From positions 1 to 64,000 of the forward strand of contig NZ_JACHIG010000007.1 of the NCBI RefSeq assembly GCF_014203095.1: 64,000 nt of DNA, read 5' to 3'. Source of the DNA: Prosthecobacter vanneervenii. Its GTDB lineage: Bacteria > Verrucomicrobiota > Verrucomicrobiia > Verrucomicrobiales > Verrucomicrobiaceae. This document shows positions 1 to 8,482 of this stretch, one piece after another. The notes beneath the pieces were generated by a model. It was not told the origin of the DNA and did no database searches. It worked only from the letters and a program-made list of their open reading frames with translations. Made by a program: the position numbers and the translations under genes. Each line of letters begins with the position of its first letter. Within the stretch, counting starts at the first letter, position 1.

Positions 1-50
1 CCGATGATAGTATGGCGACAGGCCATGCGAAAGTAGGACGTTGCCAGATT
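1..50 (+). rRNA. rrf: 5S ribosomal RNA, 3' end (partial)
   Basis: The first 50 bases match the conserved 3' part of bacterial 5S rRNA: the GATGATAGTATGG loop region, then CCATGCGAAAGTAGG and a closing GCCAG. The 5' part lies before the window. A strong terminator follows eight bases later, so this is the end of an rRNA operon. Confidence 0.9.
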
Positions 51-58
51 AAACATCA

Positions 59-97
59 CCCCGCATCCCCTCAAAAAGGATGCGGGGTTTTTTGTTT
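59..97 (+). terminator. Rho-independent terminator of the rRNA operon
   Basis: A perfect 10-bp stem (CCCCGCATCC / GGATGCGGGG, 59-68 and 78-87) with a 9-base loop is followed by a T-rich tract (88-97). It lies directly after the 5S rRNA 3' end. Confidence 0.93.
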
Positions 98-414
98 GTT
101 GTCTGTTGCGCCAAATTACATGACTAAAAACACGCTGACAATCACCACTGCGCGCACACCGCAGCCCGGCGCACAAACGACACGCCGCCACGCAGTGCTG
201 CACACCAGCTCCTCAACGCCCGTGAAACACAATAGGCCCAACGCGGCTCAAAAGACACCGCGACGCGTCCCAACGCATCTCAACTGAAAACTACGGCGCT
301 GCCAGGCTCACAAGTCCGCGCATTACAACTCGTCATGAATAGATGCCGAGAAAAGCGGCAGATTGACGGTGCGGCATGCCCTCACTCATAGAAGGCAGCC
401 GCCAAGAGACAGGC
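98..414. other. Intergenic region, nothing recognised
   Basis: This stretch of about 317 bases lies between the rRNA terminator and the end of a minus-strand gene. An open frame runs through part of it, but the translation is Thr/Arg/His-rich with no family features. No tRNA, hairpin or repeat was recognised. Confidence 0.6.
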
Positions 415-918
415 TCACTTGCGCTCCAAAAACAGCACAAATATCAGACGCCCATCCTTCCAGGACGGCCCCCCAATGAAAAGCGGGCTGTTTTTCCGCA
501 GAACGGCATCGCTTTTAACAAGAACCTGCTGCTGACGCCATACCTGCATGTGGAGATTGACGCCATTGTTGTCAGCAGCCGGGCCTTTGGAGTCGATCTT
601 CATGAAGAGATCCCGTGAGGGGACCACCCAGGATTCATACTCGCGAAAAATATCCTGCCGGTGCTGCCCCAGAATCTCAAAATGCTTGAAGGGAAACACC
701 TTGGCCAGCCGCTCATTGAGCTTGGGCAGGTCCGCGTGGGCTTCACCCGTGGCTCCAGTGAGCTGTTCGGCATTGTTGGTGGCAAAGATGAGCGCCCCCC
801 AGACGTGCCCGTCTGTCGCGTGTTTCGCAGACGACACAACAGGCGGAGCCGCATTTTCCTGCGCTGTGGCAGATGCCAGGCCGAGAAGCAGGATCAGTGC
901 TTTTAGAAAGACCTTCAT
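415..918 (-). CDS. Secreted protein of unknown function, third gene of sigma/anti-sigma operon
   Basis: A 167-residue protein with a clear N-terminal signal peptide: Lys near the start, a hydrophobic core ALILLLGLASA, and cleavage probably near residue 19. No lipobox is present, so it should be periplasmic or secreted. The mature part is hydrophilic and I recognise no family. Its ATG overlaps the stop of the anti-sigma-like gene by four bases, so it is translationally coupled to the ECF sigma operon. A role in, or as a target of, that envelope-stress type response is inference from position only. Confidence 0.7.
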   Translation of the reverse strand: MKVFLKALILLLGLASATAQENAAPPVVSSAKHATDGHVWGALIFATNNAEQLTGATGEAHADLPKLNERLAKVFPFKHFEILGQHRQDIFREYESWVVPSRDLFMKIDSKGPAADNNGVNLHMQVWRQQQVLVKSDAVLRKNSPLFIGGPSWKDGRLIFVLFLERK

Positions 919-1562
919 CCTTCAGGGGAGAGGAGGGGATTGCCCAAGGCGTCGCGGGAGATCATGAGGACGGCGGCACCTTTGGCATCATACATGGTGG
1001 TGGAGGCCAGTTCGGGTTCCACCTCGCTGCGCTGAATGTTGACTCCGCTGATCTTACGATCGGCAGGCATCGCGTCCAGACCGTCGAGCATCAGCACGGT
1101 GGCGTCTGCATTCTGGTCGTGGTAGGTGCGCGCCTGCACATGGGTGTTTGGGGTGTAGGAGCTGAGAATCATGCTGCCGGAGGGCCCGCTGCCCACCGGA
1201 TTCATCGCCATAAAGCAAAGCACCGCCAGCGCGGCAGCCCCGGCCATTGCAAACCAAGGCTGCCGAAACCACTGCAGCAGCTGCGTGCCCCAGCCGGAGG
1301 TGGTGGTGCGGGCGCGTGCATCGTCGAGTGCCATCTGGGTGATGCGTACGCCGATCTGGGTGTTGAAGTAATCAGCGTGTGGCACCCGCATCACTGCGGG
1401 CATGTGAGCGCGGAGAGTATCACTCAGACAGCGCATTTTCCGGGCTTCTGTATCGAGCTCGGGTTCTTGCTTGAGGCGTTCCTCAAACTGGGCGCGTTCA
1501 GCTTCGTTCATCTCGCCATCAATCCAGCGGATGAGTTCATGATCATCAGTGGGAGTTTTCAT
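915..1562 (-). CDS. Single-pass membrane anti-sigma factor-like protein
   Basis: A 215-residue protein. An acidic N-terminal domain (about 1-80, containing IRWIDGEMNEAERAQFEERL) precedes one transmembrane helix (about 103-121) and a periplasmic C-terminal part. This is the layout of an anti-sigma factor holding an ECF sigma at the membrane. It starts 17 bases inside the end of the sigma gene, the usual sigma/anti-sigma coupling. The zinc-binding HxxxCxxC motif of ZAS-type anti-sigmas is absent, since only one Cys lies in the N-terminal domain. It is therefore a non-ZAS type, and the role is assigned mostly from context. Confidence 0.7.
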   Translation of the reverse strand: MKTPTDDHELIRWIDGEMNEAERAQFEERLKQEPELDTEARKMRCLSDTLRAHMPAVMRVPHADYFNTQIGVRITQMALDDARARTTTSGWGTQLLQWFRQPWFAMAGAAALAVLCFMAMNPVGSGPSGSMILSSYTPNTHVQARTYHDQNADATVLMLDGLDAMPADRKISGVNIQRSEVEPELASTTMYDAKGAAVLMISRDALGNPLLSPEG

Positions 1563-2157
1563 AAACGTCGTGGAGGAGTTCTTGAAGTTTTTTACGAGCG
1601 TAGAAGAGCCGGGACATCACAGTTCCAAGAGAGCAGGGGATGAGGGCGGCGATTTCTTCATAGGCCATCCCTTCCACCTCGCGCAGGACGATGACCTGCC
1701 GGTGTTCGGGCGAAAGCTTGGCGATAGCGGCACGGATTCGGCTGCCTAGTTCGGCATTGCTCATGGCAGCATCGGGCGCCAGATCACTTTTGGGAGCGGC
1801 CTCGGCACCTACAGCCACACGGTGCTCGGAGCGCTCATCGTCAAATTCACCATCGCCCTGGATCTTTTTCTTCCGCAGCCAGTCATAGCACACATTGTGC
1901 GCGATCCGGTAAAGCCAGGTGTAAAACCCCGCATCGTGCTTGAACGTTGGCAGGGCTCGCCAGGCCTTGATGAAGGCCTCCTGGGCGAGGTCCCAGGCCT
2001 CGGTTTCGTTCTGGATGAGGTGGTAAGTCATGGCGTAGATCCTCCCACGGTAGCGAGTGACAAGGGTGTCAAATGCTCGCGTGTCGCCTGCTTGGCTACG
2101 TTTGACCAAGTCGATGTCAGAGACTTCGCCAGGATCAGTCGCGGCTGCGGCAGGCAT
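1546..2157 (-). CDS. ECF-family RNA polymerase sigma factor (RpoE-like)
   Basis: A 203-residue sigma-70 family protein of extracytoplasmic-function type. Region 2 (about residues 17-95) contains DLAQEAFIKAWRAL and a WLYRIAHNVCYDWLR core-binding/-10 recognition segment. Region 4 (about 140-195) contains LSPEHRQVIVLREVEGM and a helix-turn-helix for the -35 element. Regions 1.1 and 3 are absent, as expected for ECF members. It heads a three-gene operon with the anti-sigma-like protein and a secreted protein. The inducing signal cannot be read from the sequence. Confidence 0.92.
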   Translation of the reverse strand: MPAAAATDPGEVSDIDLVKRSQAGDTRAFDTLVTRYRGRIYAMTYHLIQNETEAWDLAQEAFIKAWRALPTFKHDAGFYTWLYRIAHNVCYDWLRKKKIQGDGEFDDERSEHRVAVGAEAAPKSDLAPDAAMSNAELGSRIRAAIAKLSPEHRQVIVLREVEGMAYEEIAALIPCSLGTVMSRLFYARKKLQELLHDVYENSH

Positions 2158-2249
2158 GGATTTGTGATGGCAGAGGATTGACGGCCTAGACTGTGGAAAA
2201 ATTCAGGGCGAGCACGATTTTAAGTCATAAAACAGCGCAGGCAGCATCC

Positions 2250-2747
2250 TCACGGGATCTTCAAGGCCTGTCCAGGGCGGATCAGGTCTCCACTCATGCC
2301 ATTGGCTGCCTTGATCTTGGCCACTGAAGTGCCCTTTTTGCGGGCAATGGCAGAAAGGGTGTCCCCTTTGGCCACTGTGTAGCGGGAGCCGGAAGATTTC
2401 TTGGTGCCGGATTTCGTCGGAGTGGTCTTCTTCTTGGCGGAACTGCTGGAAGCAACGGTCTTTTTGCTGCTAGATGACTTGGTGCTGCCGCTGCTGGCTG
2501 GCGGAGATTTTTTGGAACTGCCGAAAGCGTAAGGGTTCGGCGGCTCTGGATCTGCTGGCAGAGTGGAGGCCGGGGGTGTCTGGTAGCTGGGGGTGCTGCG
2601 TCCACCCTGGCTCGGGTAGGGATTGTAGTGGCCGTCGCTGTTGTAGTTGGAGGCGTAGGGATCACTGCTGCCGGATTTCTTCATGTTTTCACAGGAAGCC
2701 AAGGCGAGGCAGGTGAGGGACAGCGCGATGAAACGAAGGGCGGTCAT
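2250..2747 (-). CDS. LysM-domain lipoprotein
   Basis: A 165-residue protein when started at the ATG at 2747. That start gives a lipoprotein signal peptide with lipobox LALASC (Cys 19), and the longer upstream open frame looks non-coding. A Ser/Pro/Lys-rich linker (about 25-120), rich in SSSKK and KKTTPTK, leads to a C-terminal LysM domain of about 43 residues (YTVAKGDTLSAIARK to LIRPGQALKIP). LysM binds peptidoglycan or chitin-like glycans. The protein is probably anchored in the outer membrane and tethers to the wall. It ends about 90 bases before the sigma gene start and is probably separately transcribed. Confidence 0.85.
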   Translation of the reverse strand: MTALRFIALSLTCLALASCENMKKSGSSDPYASNYNSDGHYNPYPSQGGRSTPSYQTPPASTLPADPEPPNPYAFGSSKKSPPASSGSTKSSSSKKTVASSSSAKKKTTPTKSGTKKSSGSRYTVAKGDTLSAIARKKGTSVAKIKAANGMSGDLIRPGQALKIP

Positions 2748-2977
2748 GATGAGGGGTATGATTCCGGCCTGCAAACCTCCGAGGCAAGAGACCTGTGCAC
2801 TAATGAAATCTGGCGCACCCTTTTCAATGCCAATTTTGCCGTCGCTGCGCCCCTGGTGCGATTTACTCAGGTCGGCGTAATAGGGGGCGCGTGTGAGGCG
2901 TTCTGCCCACTGAGGGAAATCTTCCGACACAAGCCTTGCCAATTCGCCCGCTATTCCCTAGCTTCGCGTCCCACCCC

Positions 2978-3829
2978 ATGAAAATCGGATTCAATCTCCT
3001 GCTCTACTCCGGCCACATCACTGAGGCTAACTACCCTGTCATCGAAAAACTCAAGGCCACCGGCTACGATGGAGTCGAGGTTCCGATCTTTGACGTCAGT
3101 AATCCTGCCCACTTCAAGGGCATCGGCCAGGTGCTGAAAGACAACGGCCTCGAGTGCACTGCTGTCACCGTGCTGCCTGATGAAGCCCACAATGCCATCA
3201 GCCCCGTGGCAGCAAACCGCCAGGGTGCCATCGACCACCTCAAGCGTGTGATCGAATGCGCGCACAATGCCGGCGTGCAGACTCTGGTAGGCCCTTACTA
3301 CCAGGTGCTGGGCCAGTTCACAGGCGCTTTTCCATCCGAGGCTGAGCTCGCAGGCGCTGCGGAAGTGCATCGCGCCATCGCCCCCATCGCAGAAGCCGCC
3401 GGCGTCAAATGCGCCATCGAGGCGCTGAACCGCTTCGAGGCGCACCTGCTCAACACCATGGAGCAGGCCGCCGCCTATGTGAAGCGTGTGGACCATCCGA
3501 ACTTCGGCACGATGTACGACACCTTCCACGCCAACATCGAGGAAAAGAACCCCATTGCCGCCATCGACACCGTCTTTGCCTCCGGCAAGCTCAACCACGT
3601 GCACATCTCTGAGAATGATCGCGGCACTCCCGGCCGTGGCCACATCAATATCGTGGAGCAGATCAAGCACCTCAAGAAAATCGGCTATGACGGCTGGATG
3701 ACCATCGAGGCCTTCGGCAGCGCCCTGCCCGACCTGGCCGCCGCTACGCGTGTCTGGCGCGATTTCTTCCCCAACACCGAACAAGTTTACACCGAAGGCT
3801 TCGCGCTCATCAAAAACGCGCTCGCCTGA
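2978..3829 (+). CDS. Sugar phosphate isomerase/epimerase-like TIM-barrel protein
   Basis: A 283-residue protein from the ATG at 2978. The conserved core begins at MKIGFNLLLYSG, and an earlier in-frame ATG at 2936 adds an unlikely tail. It belongs to the xylose-isomerase-like TIM barrel superfamily (IolE / tagatose 3-epimerase type). Metal-site segments are visible: CAIEALNRFEAH (Glu), TMYDTFHANIEE (Asp/His), NHVHISENDRG (His) and MTIEAF (Glu). It likely epimerises or isomerises a ketose or inosose. It is followed 32 bases later by a Tat-exported oxidoreductase, suggesting a small sugar-catabolic cluster. The substrate is unknown. Confidence 0.85.
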   Translation: MKIGFNLLLYSGHITEANYPVIEKLKATGYDGVEVPIFDVSNPAHFKGIGQVLKDNGLECTAVTVLPDEAHNAISPVAANRQGAIDHLKRVIECAHNAGVQTLVGPYYQVLGQFTGAFPSEAELAGAAEVHRAIAPIAEAAGVKCAIEALNRFEAHLLNTMEQAAAYVKRVDHPNFGTMYDTFHANIEEKNPIAAIDTVFASGKLNHVHISENDRGTPGRGHINIVEQIKHLKKIGYDGWMTIEAFGSALPDLAAATRVWRDFFPNTEQVYTEGFALIKNALA

Positions 3830-3861
3830 GATTCAGCCCACCTCAAACCATTCATCTCATC

Positions 3862-5232
3862 ATGAACACACCGACCACCACCCCCGCTGCGGCCACGTCC
3901 CGCCGCCAGTTTATCGGCACCACCGCCGCCGCCAGTGCGCTGACCGTCGCCCAGTCCGCCTGGGCCGCTGGCAGCGATGAAATCAAAATCGGCCTCATCG
4001 GTTGCGGTGGCCGTGGCACCGGCGCCGCCGGCCAGGCCCTCAGCACCAATCAGCAGGGCATCACGCTCCACGCCGTGGCTGACGCCTTCAAAGAAAAGGC
4101 CGATGGCGCGCTGAGCAATCTGCGCAACAAAGTGCCTGACAAGGTCAAGGTGGACGACTCCCGCATCTTTGCTGGCACAGACGCCTACAAGAAAGTCATC
4201 GACTGCTGCGACCTCGTCATTCTCACCACCCCTCCCGGCTTCCGCCCGTATCATTTCGAGGCTGCGGTGAATGCCGGCAAAAACATCTTCATGGAAAAGC
4301 CCGTCGCTGTGGACGCCCCCGGCGTGCGCAAGGTGCTTGAGATGGCCAAGGTGGCTGATGAGAAGAACCTCAAGGTCGTCGTCGGTCTGCAGCGCCGCTA
4401 CCAGAACTGCTACAAGGACGCCCTCACACAGGTGAAAGAGCAGGGCATCATCGGCGACATCGTCTCCGGCCAGGTTTACTGGAACGGCGGCGGCATCTGG
4501 TTCCGCGACAAGCGCCCCGACCAGTCCGAGCTCATGTACCAGATCAACAACTGGTACTTCTTCACCTGGCTGTGCGGAGACCACATCAACGAGCAGCACA
4601 TTCACAACATCGACGTGGCCAACTGGTTCATCGGCGGCCACCCCGTCAGTGCCGCAGGCATGGGCGGTCGTATGCAGCGCGTGGACAAGAAGTTCGGCCA
4701 GATCTATGACCACCACTATGTGGAGTACACCTATGAAAACGGCGTGCGCGTGAACAGCCAGTGCCGCCACCAGTCCGGCGTGAGCAATGCCGTGCGAGAA
4801 GAATTCACCGGCACCAAGGGCAAGATCTACCTCGACAACAGCGGCCGCTGCTACGCCAACGACCACAAGGGCAACACCATCTGGAAGTACCGCCCCGGCG
4901 GCAAAGACGGTGGTGCAGCCAAAGGCGGTGCCAAGAAGCTGGATCCGGATCCGTACCAGACCGAGCACGACACCCTGCAAGCTGCCATCCGCGAAAACAA
5001 GCCGCTGAACAACGCCTACTACGGTGCCGAGTCCACCATGACCGCCATCATGGGCCGCATGGCCACCTACTCCGGCAAGGAGCTGAAATGGGAAGATGTG
5101 CTGAACTCCAAGGTGCAGCACATGCCCAACATCATCACCCCCGAGTCCGAGCCTCCGGTGAAGCCGGACGCAGACGGCTGGTACCCCATCGCCATCCCTG
5201 GCAAGGACATCCCCGGCGCCCCGGTGGTGTGA
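3862..5232 (+). CDS. Tat-exported Gfo/Idh/MocA family oxidoreductase
   Basis: A 456-residue NAD(P)-dependent sugar dehydrogenase family protein. A twin-arginine signal (SRRQFIGTTAAASAL, about residues 13-27) directs folded export. A Rossmann motif follows (KIGLIGCGGRGTGAAG, about 44-59). The family EKPVA motif is present (NAGKNIFMEKPVAVD), as is the C-terminal domain with HNIDVANWFIGGHP. Such exported copies are greatly expanded in Planctomycetes and Verrucomicrobia and probably act on carbohydrates. A hairpin terminator follows 25 bases after the stop. Confidence 0.92.
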   Translation: MNTPTTTPAAATSRRQFIGTTAAASALTVAQSAWAAGSDEIKIGLIGCGGRGTGAAGQALSTNQQGITLHAVADAFKEKADGALSNLRNKVPDKVKVDDSRIFAGTDAYKKVIDCCDLVILTTPPGFRPYHFEAAVNAGKNIFMEKPVAVDAPGVRKVLEMAKVADEKNLKVVVGLQRRYQNCYKDALTQVKEQGIIGDIVSGQVYWNGGGIWFRDKRPDQSELMYQINNWYFFTWLCGDHINEQHIHNIDVANWFIGGHPVSAAGMGGRMQRVDKKFGQIYDHHYVEYTYENGVRVNSQCRHQSGVSNAVREEFTGTKGKIYLDNSGRCYANDHKGNTIWKYRPGGKDGGAAKGGAKKLDPDPYQTEHDTLQAAIRENKPLNNAYYGAESTMTAIMGRMATYSGKELKWEDVLNSKVQHMPNIITPESEPPVKPDADGWYPIAIPGKDIPGAPVV

Positions 5233-5257
5233 TGCTCCATGTGTGAATGAATCCACG

Positions 5258-5291
5258 GCCCCGGCTGCAGAGATGCGGCCGGGGCTTTTTT
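5258..5291 (+). terminator. Rho-independent terminator
   Basis: An 8-bp GC stem (GCCCCGGC / GCCGGGGC, 5258-5265 and 5278-5285) is followed by six T residues. It lies just after the Gfo/Idh/MocA gene and ends the isomerase-oxidoreductase unit. Confidence 0.88.
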
Positions 5292-5356
5292 ATGAAACAC
5301 AGCACGATGAAAGCCTTGCTACTCCCGCGTTCCATTCGCTACAACCACACCACGCC

Positions 5357-6388
5357 ATGAACACCAGCCGCCGCACCTTCCTCACCAGTTTCGCCGTCTC
5401 CGCCGCCACCACCACCACCCTGCTCTCCCGCGACTGGTCCGGCCAGACACCGGAGCGTTATCCAGACCCGGACGTCATCGTGCTGGAGCCCGAGTTTGAA
5501 AAACTCATTCAGGGAAACTCCCCCATTCGCCGCCTGCACACCGGCATGCTCTGGGCCGAGGGCCCCGCCTGGAACGGCGCTGGCAACTACCTCGTGTGGA
5601 GCGACATCCCCAACAACGCGCAGATGCGCTACCTTCCCGAAGACGGCCATGTCTCCGTCATGCGCAACAACGCCAACAACAGCAACGGCAACACTTTCGA
5701 CCTGCAGGGCCGCCAGATCTCCTTTGAGCACGCCACGCGTCGCGTGGTGCGCTATGAACTCGATGGCAGCGTCACCGTGCTGGCGGACAAGTTTGACGGC
5801 AAACCGCTCAATGCTCCAAACGACGGCGCGGTGCATGCAGACGGCTCCATCTGGTTCACCGATCCCGGCTACGGCAGCATGATGGATTACGAAGGAAACA
5901 AAGGAGAGCTCCATCTCAAGGAGTCCGTCTATCGCATTGACCCGGGCGGTGAGATCACCAAGATCACCGAAGATCTGGAAAAGCCCAACGGGCTCTGCTT
6001 CTCGCCAGACTACAAGAAGGTGTACATCGTGGATACCGGCTCGCCAAAAAACATCCGTGTGTATGACGTGGATGGCAAAACGGTGAAAAACGGCAAGGTC
6101 TTCACCACCAACAAAGGCGCGCTGGCGGACAAGAAAGCGAAAGGCAACTCAGACGGCATCCGCTGCGATGTTGAGGGCAATCTCTGGGCCAGCGCCGGAT
6201 GGATCGGCGATGGCTACGATGGCGTCCATGTCTTCAATCCCGAAGGCAAAATGCTCGGCTACATCAAGCTCCCTGAAACCGTCAGCAATCTCTGCTTCGG
6301 CGGGCCCAAGCGAAATCGCCTGTTCATCACCGCCTCTCAGAGCCTCTACTCGCTGCATGTGAACACACGTGGCGCGCATCATTGCTGA
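5357..6388 (+). CDS. SMP-30/gluconolactonase family protein with Tat signal
   Basis: A 343-residue protein from the ATG at 5357. That start gives a twin-arginine signal (SRRTFLTSFAVSA), whereas the longer frame from 5243 runs through the preceding terminator. The mature part is a six-bladed propeller of the SMP-30/gluconolactonase/LRE-like family: LWAEGPAWNG (metal Glu), NAPNDGAVHADGSIWFTDPGYG (metal Asn) and NSDGIRCDVEGNLWAS (metal Asp). It probably hydrolyses a sugar lactone in the periplasm and would follow logically after a sugar dehydrogenase. Substrate unknown. Confidence 0.88.
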   Translation: MNTSRRTFLTSFAVSAATTTTLLSRDWSGQTPERYPDPDVIVLEPEFEKLIQGNSPIRRLHTGMLWAEGPAWNGAGNYLVWSDIPNNAQMRYLPEDGHVSVMRNNANNSNGNTFDLQGRQISFEHATRRVVRYELDGSVTVLADKFDGKPLNAPNDGAVHADGSIWFTDPGYGSMMDYEGNKGELHLKESVYRIDPGGEITKITEDLEKPNGLCFSPDYKKVYIVDTGSPKNIRVYDVDGKTVKNGKVFTTNKGALADKKAKGNSDGIRCDVEGNLWASAGWIGDGYDGVHVFNPEGKMLGYIKLPETVSNLCFGGPKRNRLFITASQSLYSLHVNTRGAHHC

Positions 6389-6404
6389 GCTTAACGCCAA
6401 GGCG

Positions 6405-6423
6405 CCGGGGTCTCTGACCCCGG
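6405..6423. repeat. Perfect GC hairpin in intergenic spacer
   Basis: CCGGGGTC-TCT-GACCCCGG is a perfect 8-bp inverted repeat with a 3-base loop, 17 bases after the lactonase stop. No T tract follows, so it is not a classical terminator. It may be a REP-like unit or an RNA stabiliser. Confidence 0.6.
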
Positions 6424-6487
6424 TGAGGCACCGGCGTCAGAGATTCCGGCTCCTTGATCTTTTGTGACGCACGTATTAAACGACTGC

Positions 6488-7282
6488 ATGGATGAAGCAT
6501 ACACGCAGCGCTTTGGCGGCATTGGGCGGCTCTATGGAGCTGCGGCACTGCCACGCCTTCAGGCTGCGCATGTGGCCATTGTGGGCGTGGGCGGCGTCGG
6601 CTCCTGGGTGGTGGAGGCGCTGGCGCGCAGCGGTGTCGGTGCGCTGACGCTGATCGACATGGATGACGTCTGCATCACCAACACCAACCGCCAGCTCCCG
6701 GCGCTGGCACATACCGTGGGTGTTTCCAAGGTGGATGTGCTGGCCGCACGCGTGGCTGAGATCAATCCCGCCTGCCGCGTGAACCGCGTCATTGAGTTCC
6801 TCACCGAATCGAACGCAGACCGGCTGCTGGCACCAGGTTTTGATTTCGTGGTCGATGCCGTGGACCGCACCTCCATCAAGGCGCTGATTCTGGCCAAATG
6901 CCAGGCACGCGGCATGCCCGTCATCACCTCCGGCTCTGCGGGTGGTCGGCGCGATCCCACACTCATTCGCACGTCAGACCTCGGTCTTGCCGGGGCGGAC
7001 ACGCTGCTCAAAGGCGTGCGCCAGTGCCTGCGCCGCCAGCACGGCTTTCCCAAGAGCGAGGAGGGCCGCCCTCTGGCGATGGGCATCCCCTGCGTCTTTT
7101 CCAGCGAGAAACCGGTCTATCCTTGGGCGGATGGCTCCTGCTCACTGGAGCCCGAGTCCGGTGCCGAAACCGGCCTGCGTCTCGACTGCGCCGCTGGTTT
7201 TGGCGCGGCGACCCACGTCACCGGCACGTTTGGCTTTGTGCTCGCGGCGGAGGTGGTGAAGAGACTGGTGAAAGAAGTATGA
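6488..7282 (+). CDS. tcdA: tRNA threonylcarbamoyladenosine dehydratase (TcdA/CsdL)
   Basis: A 264-residue ThiF/E1-superfamily enzyme from the ATG at 6488 (MDEAYTQRFGGIGRLYG). It uses ATP to cyclise t6A37 of tRNA to ct6A. Visible features are the family N-terminus RFGGIGRLYG, the nucleotide-binding loop VAIVGVGGVGSWVVEALARSG (about 30-50), the TNTNRQ motif, and the C-terminal VFSSEKP plus GTFGFVLA segments. Length matches E. coli TcdA. It begins 99 bases after the lactonase and is probably a separate gene. Confidence 0.92.
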   Translation: MDEAYTQRFGGIGRLYGAAALPRLQAAHVAIVGVGGVGSWVVEALARSGVGALTLIDMDDVCITNTNRQLPALAHTVGVSKVDVLAARVAEINPACRVNRVIEFLTESNADRLLAPGFDFVVDAVDRTSIKALILAKCQARGMPVITSGSAGGRRDPTLIRTSDLGLAGADTLLKGVRQCLRRQHGFPKSEEGRPLAMGIPCVFSSEKPVYPWADGSCSLEPESGAETGLRLDCAAGFGAATHVTGTFGFVLAAEVVKRLVKEV

Positions 7283-7283
7283 A

Positions 7284-7703
7284 TCACTGGGCCAGCGGAT
7301 TTCTCCAGTGCAGCCCTGGGCAACGAGAGAAGTCGAGGTCGTTGGTGTGCAACTCGGCATGATGTTCGATGGCCAGTGCAGCGAGGTGAGCATCAGACAC
7401 GTCCGCGCCTGTCCAGCCTATCTTTTCCAGCACATCCCAATGCTCGGGCGTGGGGTGCAGCAGCATGACGTTTGAAGCGGAGAACCAGCGGCGAACTTAT
7501 GACAAAGCTGCGGAGAGCTGCATTGGGGGCTGGATGATTCTGGGGTTCGTCATCAGGCGAATAAAACCCAGCGCCACATTCAACGGCAGCCCCACTTCCA
7601 CTCCCCGTGTCATCACATCCTCCTACCACGACCGGGCAGCCGTATGATCAGGTGCCGACAGATTGTAGGCGTAAATCAGCAGGTTGAGGTCTGGCAGGAT
7701 CAT
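7284..7703 (-). pseudogene. vapC-type PIN-domain toxin with two in-frame stop codons
   Basis: Read from the ATG at 7703, the frame encodes MILPDLNLLIYAY, the start of a VapC PIN nuclease. It continues without frameshift to DAHLAALAIEHHAELHTNDLDFSRCPGLHWRNPL at the end, 139 codons in total and a normal VapC length. Two nonsense codons interrupt it: TAG at codon 27 (7623-7625) and TAA at codon 69 (7497-7499). The regions between them still match the family (IRLMTNPRI). The acidic PIN residues are retained. The start overlaps the antitoxin stop by ATGA. Best read as a recently inactivated toxin. Confidence 0.85.
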
Positions 7704-7963
7704 GATTTCTGCCGGTCCAGAAAGCACTCCACATCGAGCTCGTCGGCAAGACGGTTCAATTTTTGGAGCGGAACACCGGGAGCAAAGACCCCCTGATGCG
7801 GGTGAATGCGGAATGGTGTGGCCGCAGACCGCTGCCTCTCAGGTTTGTCCAGAGCGGTTCGCAGCAGGCTGAAAGCCAGTTCGGCCACAGGCTGGCCCTT
7901 TTGCTGCGCTGCGGTGCGGAGCAATCCGGCAAGATCGTCGTCTAGCGTCAGTGTTGTAGGCAT
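7700..7963 (-). CDS. VapB-type antitoxin
   Basis: An 87-residue protein from the ATG at 7963. The N-terminus MPTTLTLDDDLAGLLRTAAQQKG looks like a ribbon-helix-helix DNA-binding antitoxin, and the C-terminal half would wrap the PIN toxin. It overlaps the toxin start by four bases (ATGA), the classic vapBC arrangement. The partner carries two nonsense codons, so the antitoxin appears to persist as an orphan. Confidence 0.75.
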   Translation of the reverse strand: MPTTLTLDDDLAGLLRTAAQQKGQPVAELAFSLLRTALDKPERQRSAATPFRIHPHQGVFAPGVPLQKLNRLADELDVECFLDRQKS

Positions 7964-8061
7964 GGTGCAAGGATGCCACATGAAGTGGAATCTCCCAATG
8001 TTTTTTGCTTCTGCTCAGGGAGCTCTGCCATCAGGCACCATCAGACAAATACGTGCCAGTG

Positions 8062-8448
8062 CTACTTCTCCACAGGCTTACCAGCCTTCACCCAGCCGCC
8101 GAAGCCATCGTCCAGGTGAATGAGGTGGGTGAAGCCGAGTTTCTCAAAAGACGGGAGCGCACGGGTGCTGCGGCCACCGGCCTGGCAGTGCACCAGTGTG
8201 GGCTGGGTTTTGTCCAGCTTGGCCAGTTGCGCTTCGAAGTCGGCAGACATGATGTCGATGTTTTTCGCGCCCTTGATGTGACCGTCTTTAAATTCATCCG
8301 GCGTGCGCACATCCACGATCACGACTTTCTCAGCGGAGATGATCTTGGCGGCTTCGTCGGCTTTCACATGTTTGACGGGGTCTGCGGCGATGGACATGGC
8401 GGGGATGATGAGGGTGAGGAGAGTGGTGATGAAAAAGGTGCGGTTCAT
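8062..8448 (-). CDS. Periplasmic rhodanese-like sulfurtransferase
   Basis: A 128-residue single-domain rhodanese with an N-terminal signal peptide (residues 1-21, MNRTFFITTLLTLIIPAM, Ala-rich cleavage). Domain landmarks are VVIVDVRTPDEFKDGHIKGA and the active-site loop HCQAGGRS, where the Cys is the persulfide-carrying residue. It is close in layout to PspE/GlpE-type single-domain enzymes. It stands alone between the vapBC locus and an unknown membrane protein. Substrate unknown; thiosulfate or another sulfane donor is expected for the family. Confidence 0.88.
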   Translation of the reverse strand: MNRTFFITTLLTLIIPAMSIAADPVKHVKADEAAKIISAEKVVIVDVRTPDEFKDGHIKGAKNIDIMSADFEAQLAKLDKTQPTLVHCQAGGRSTRALPSFEKLGFTHLIHLDDGFGGWVKAGKPVEK

Positions 8449-8482
8449 GATGTATAGGTTCCCAAGTTTAAGGTTTAAAGTT

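Noticed and set aside
12..287. 91-codon frame starting inside the 5S rRNA end
   Set aside because: It begins in the rRNA, crosses the terminator and shows no protein-like composition.
7450..7647. Plus-strand short ORFs over the vapC region
   Set aside because: The minus strand carries recognisable PIN-domain residues throughout, and the plus frames have none.
7284..7703. Stop-codon recoding in the VapC frame
   Set aside because: Two different stops (TAG, TAA) occur in one gene, no other gene in the window uses in-frame stops, and no recoding structure is visible. Inactivation is simpler.
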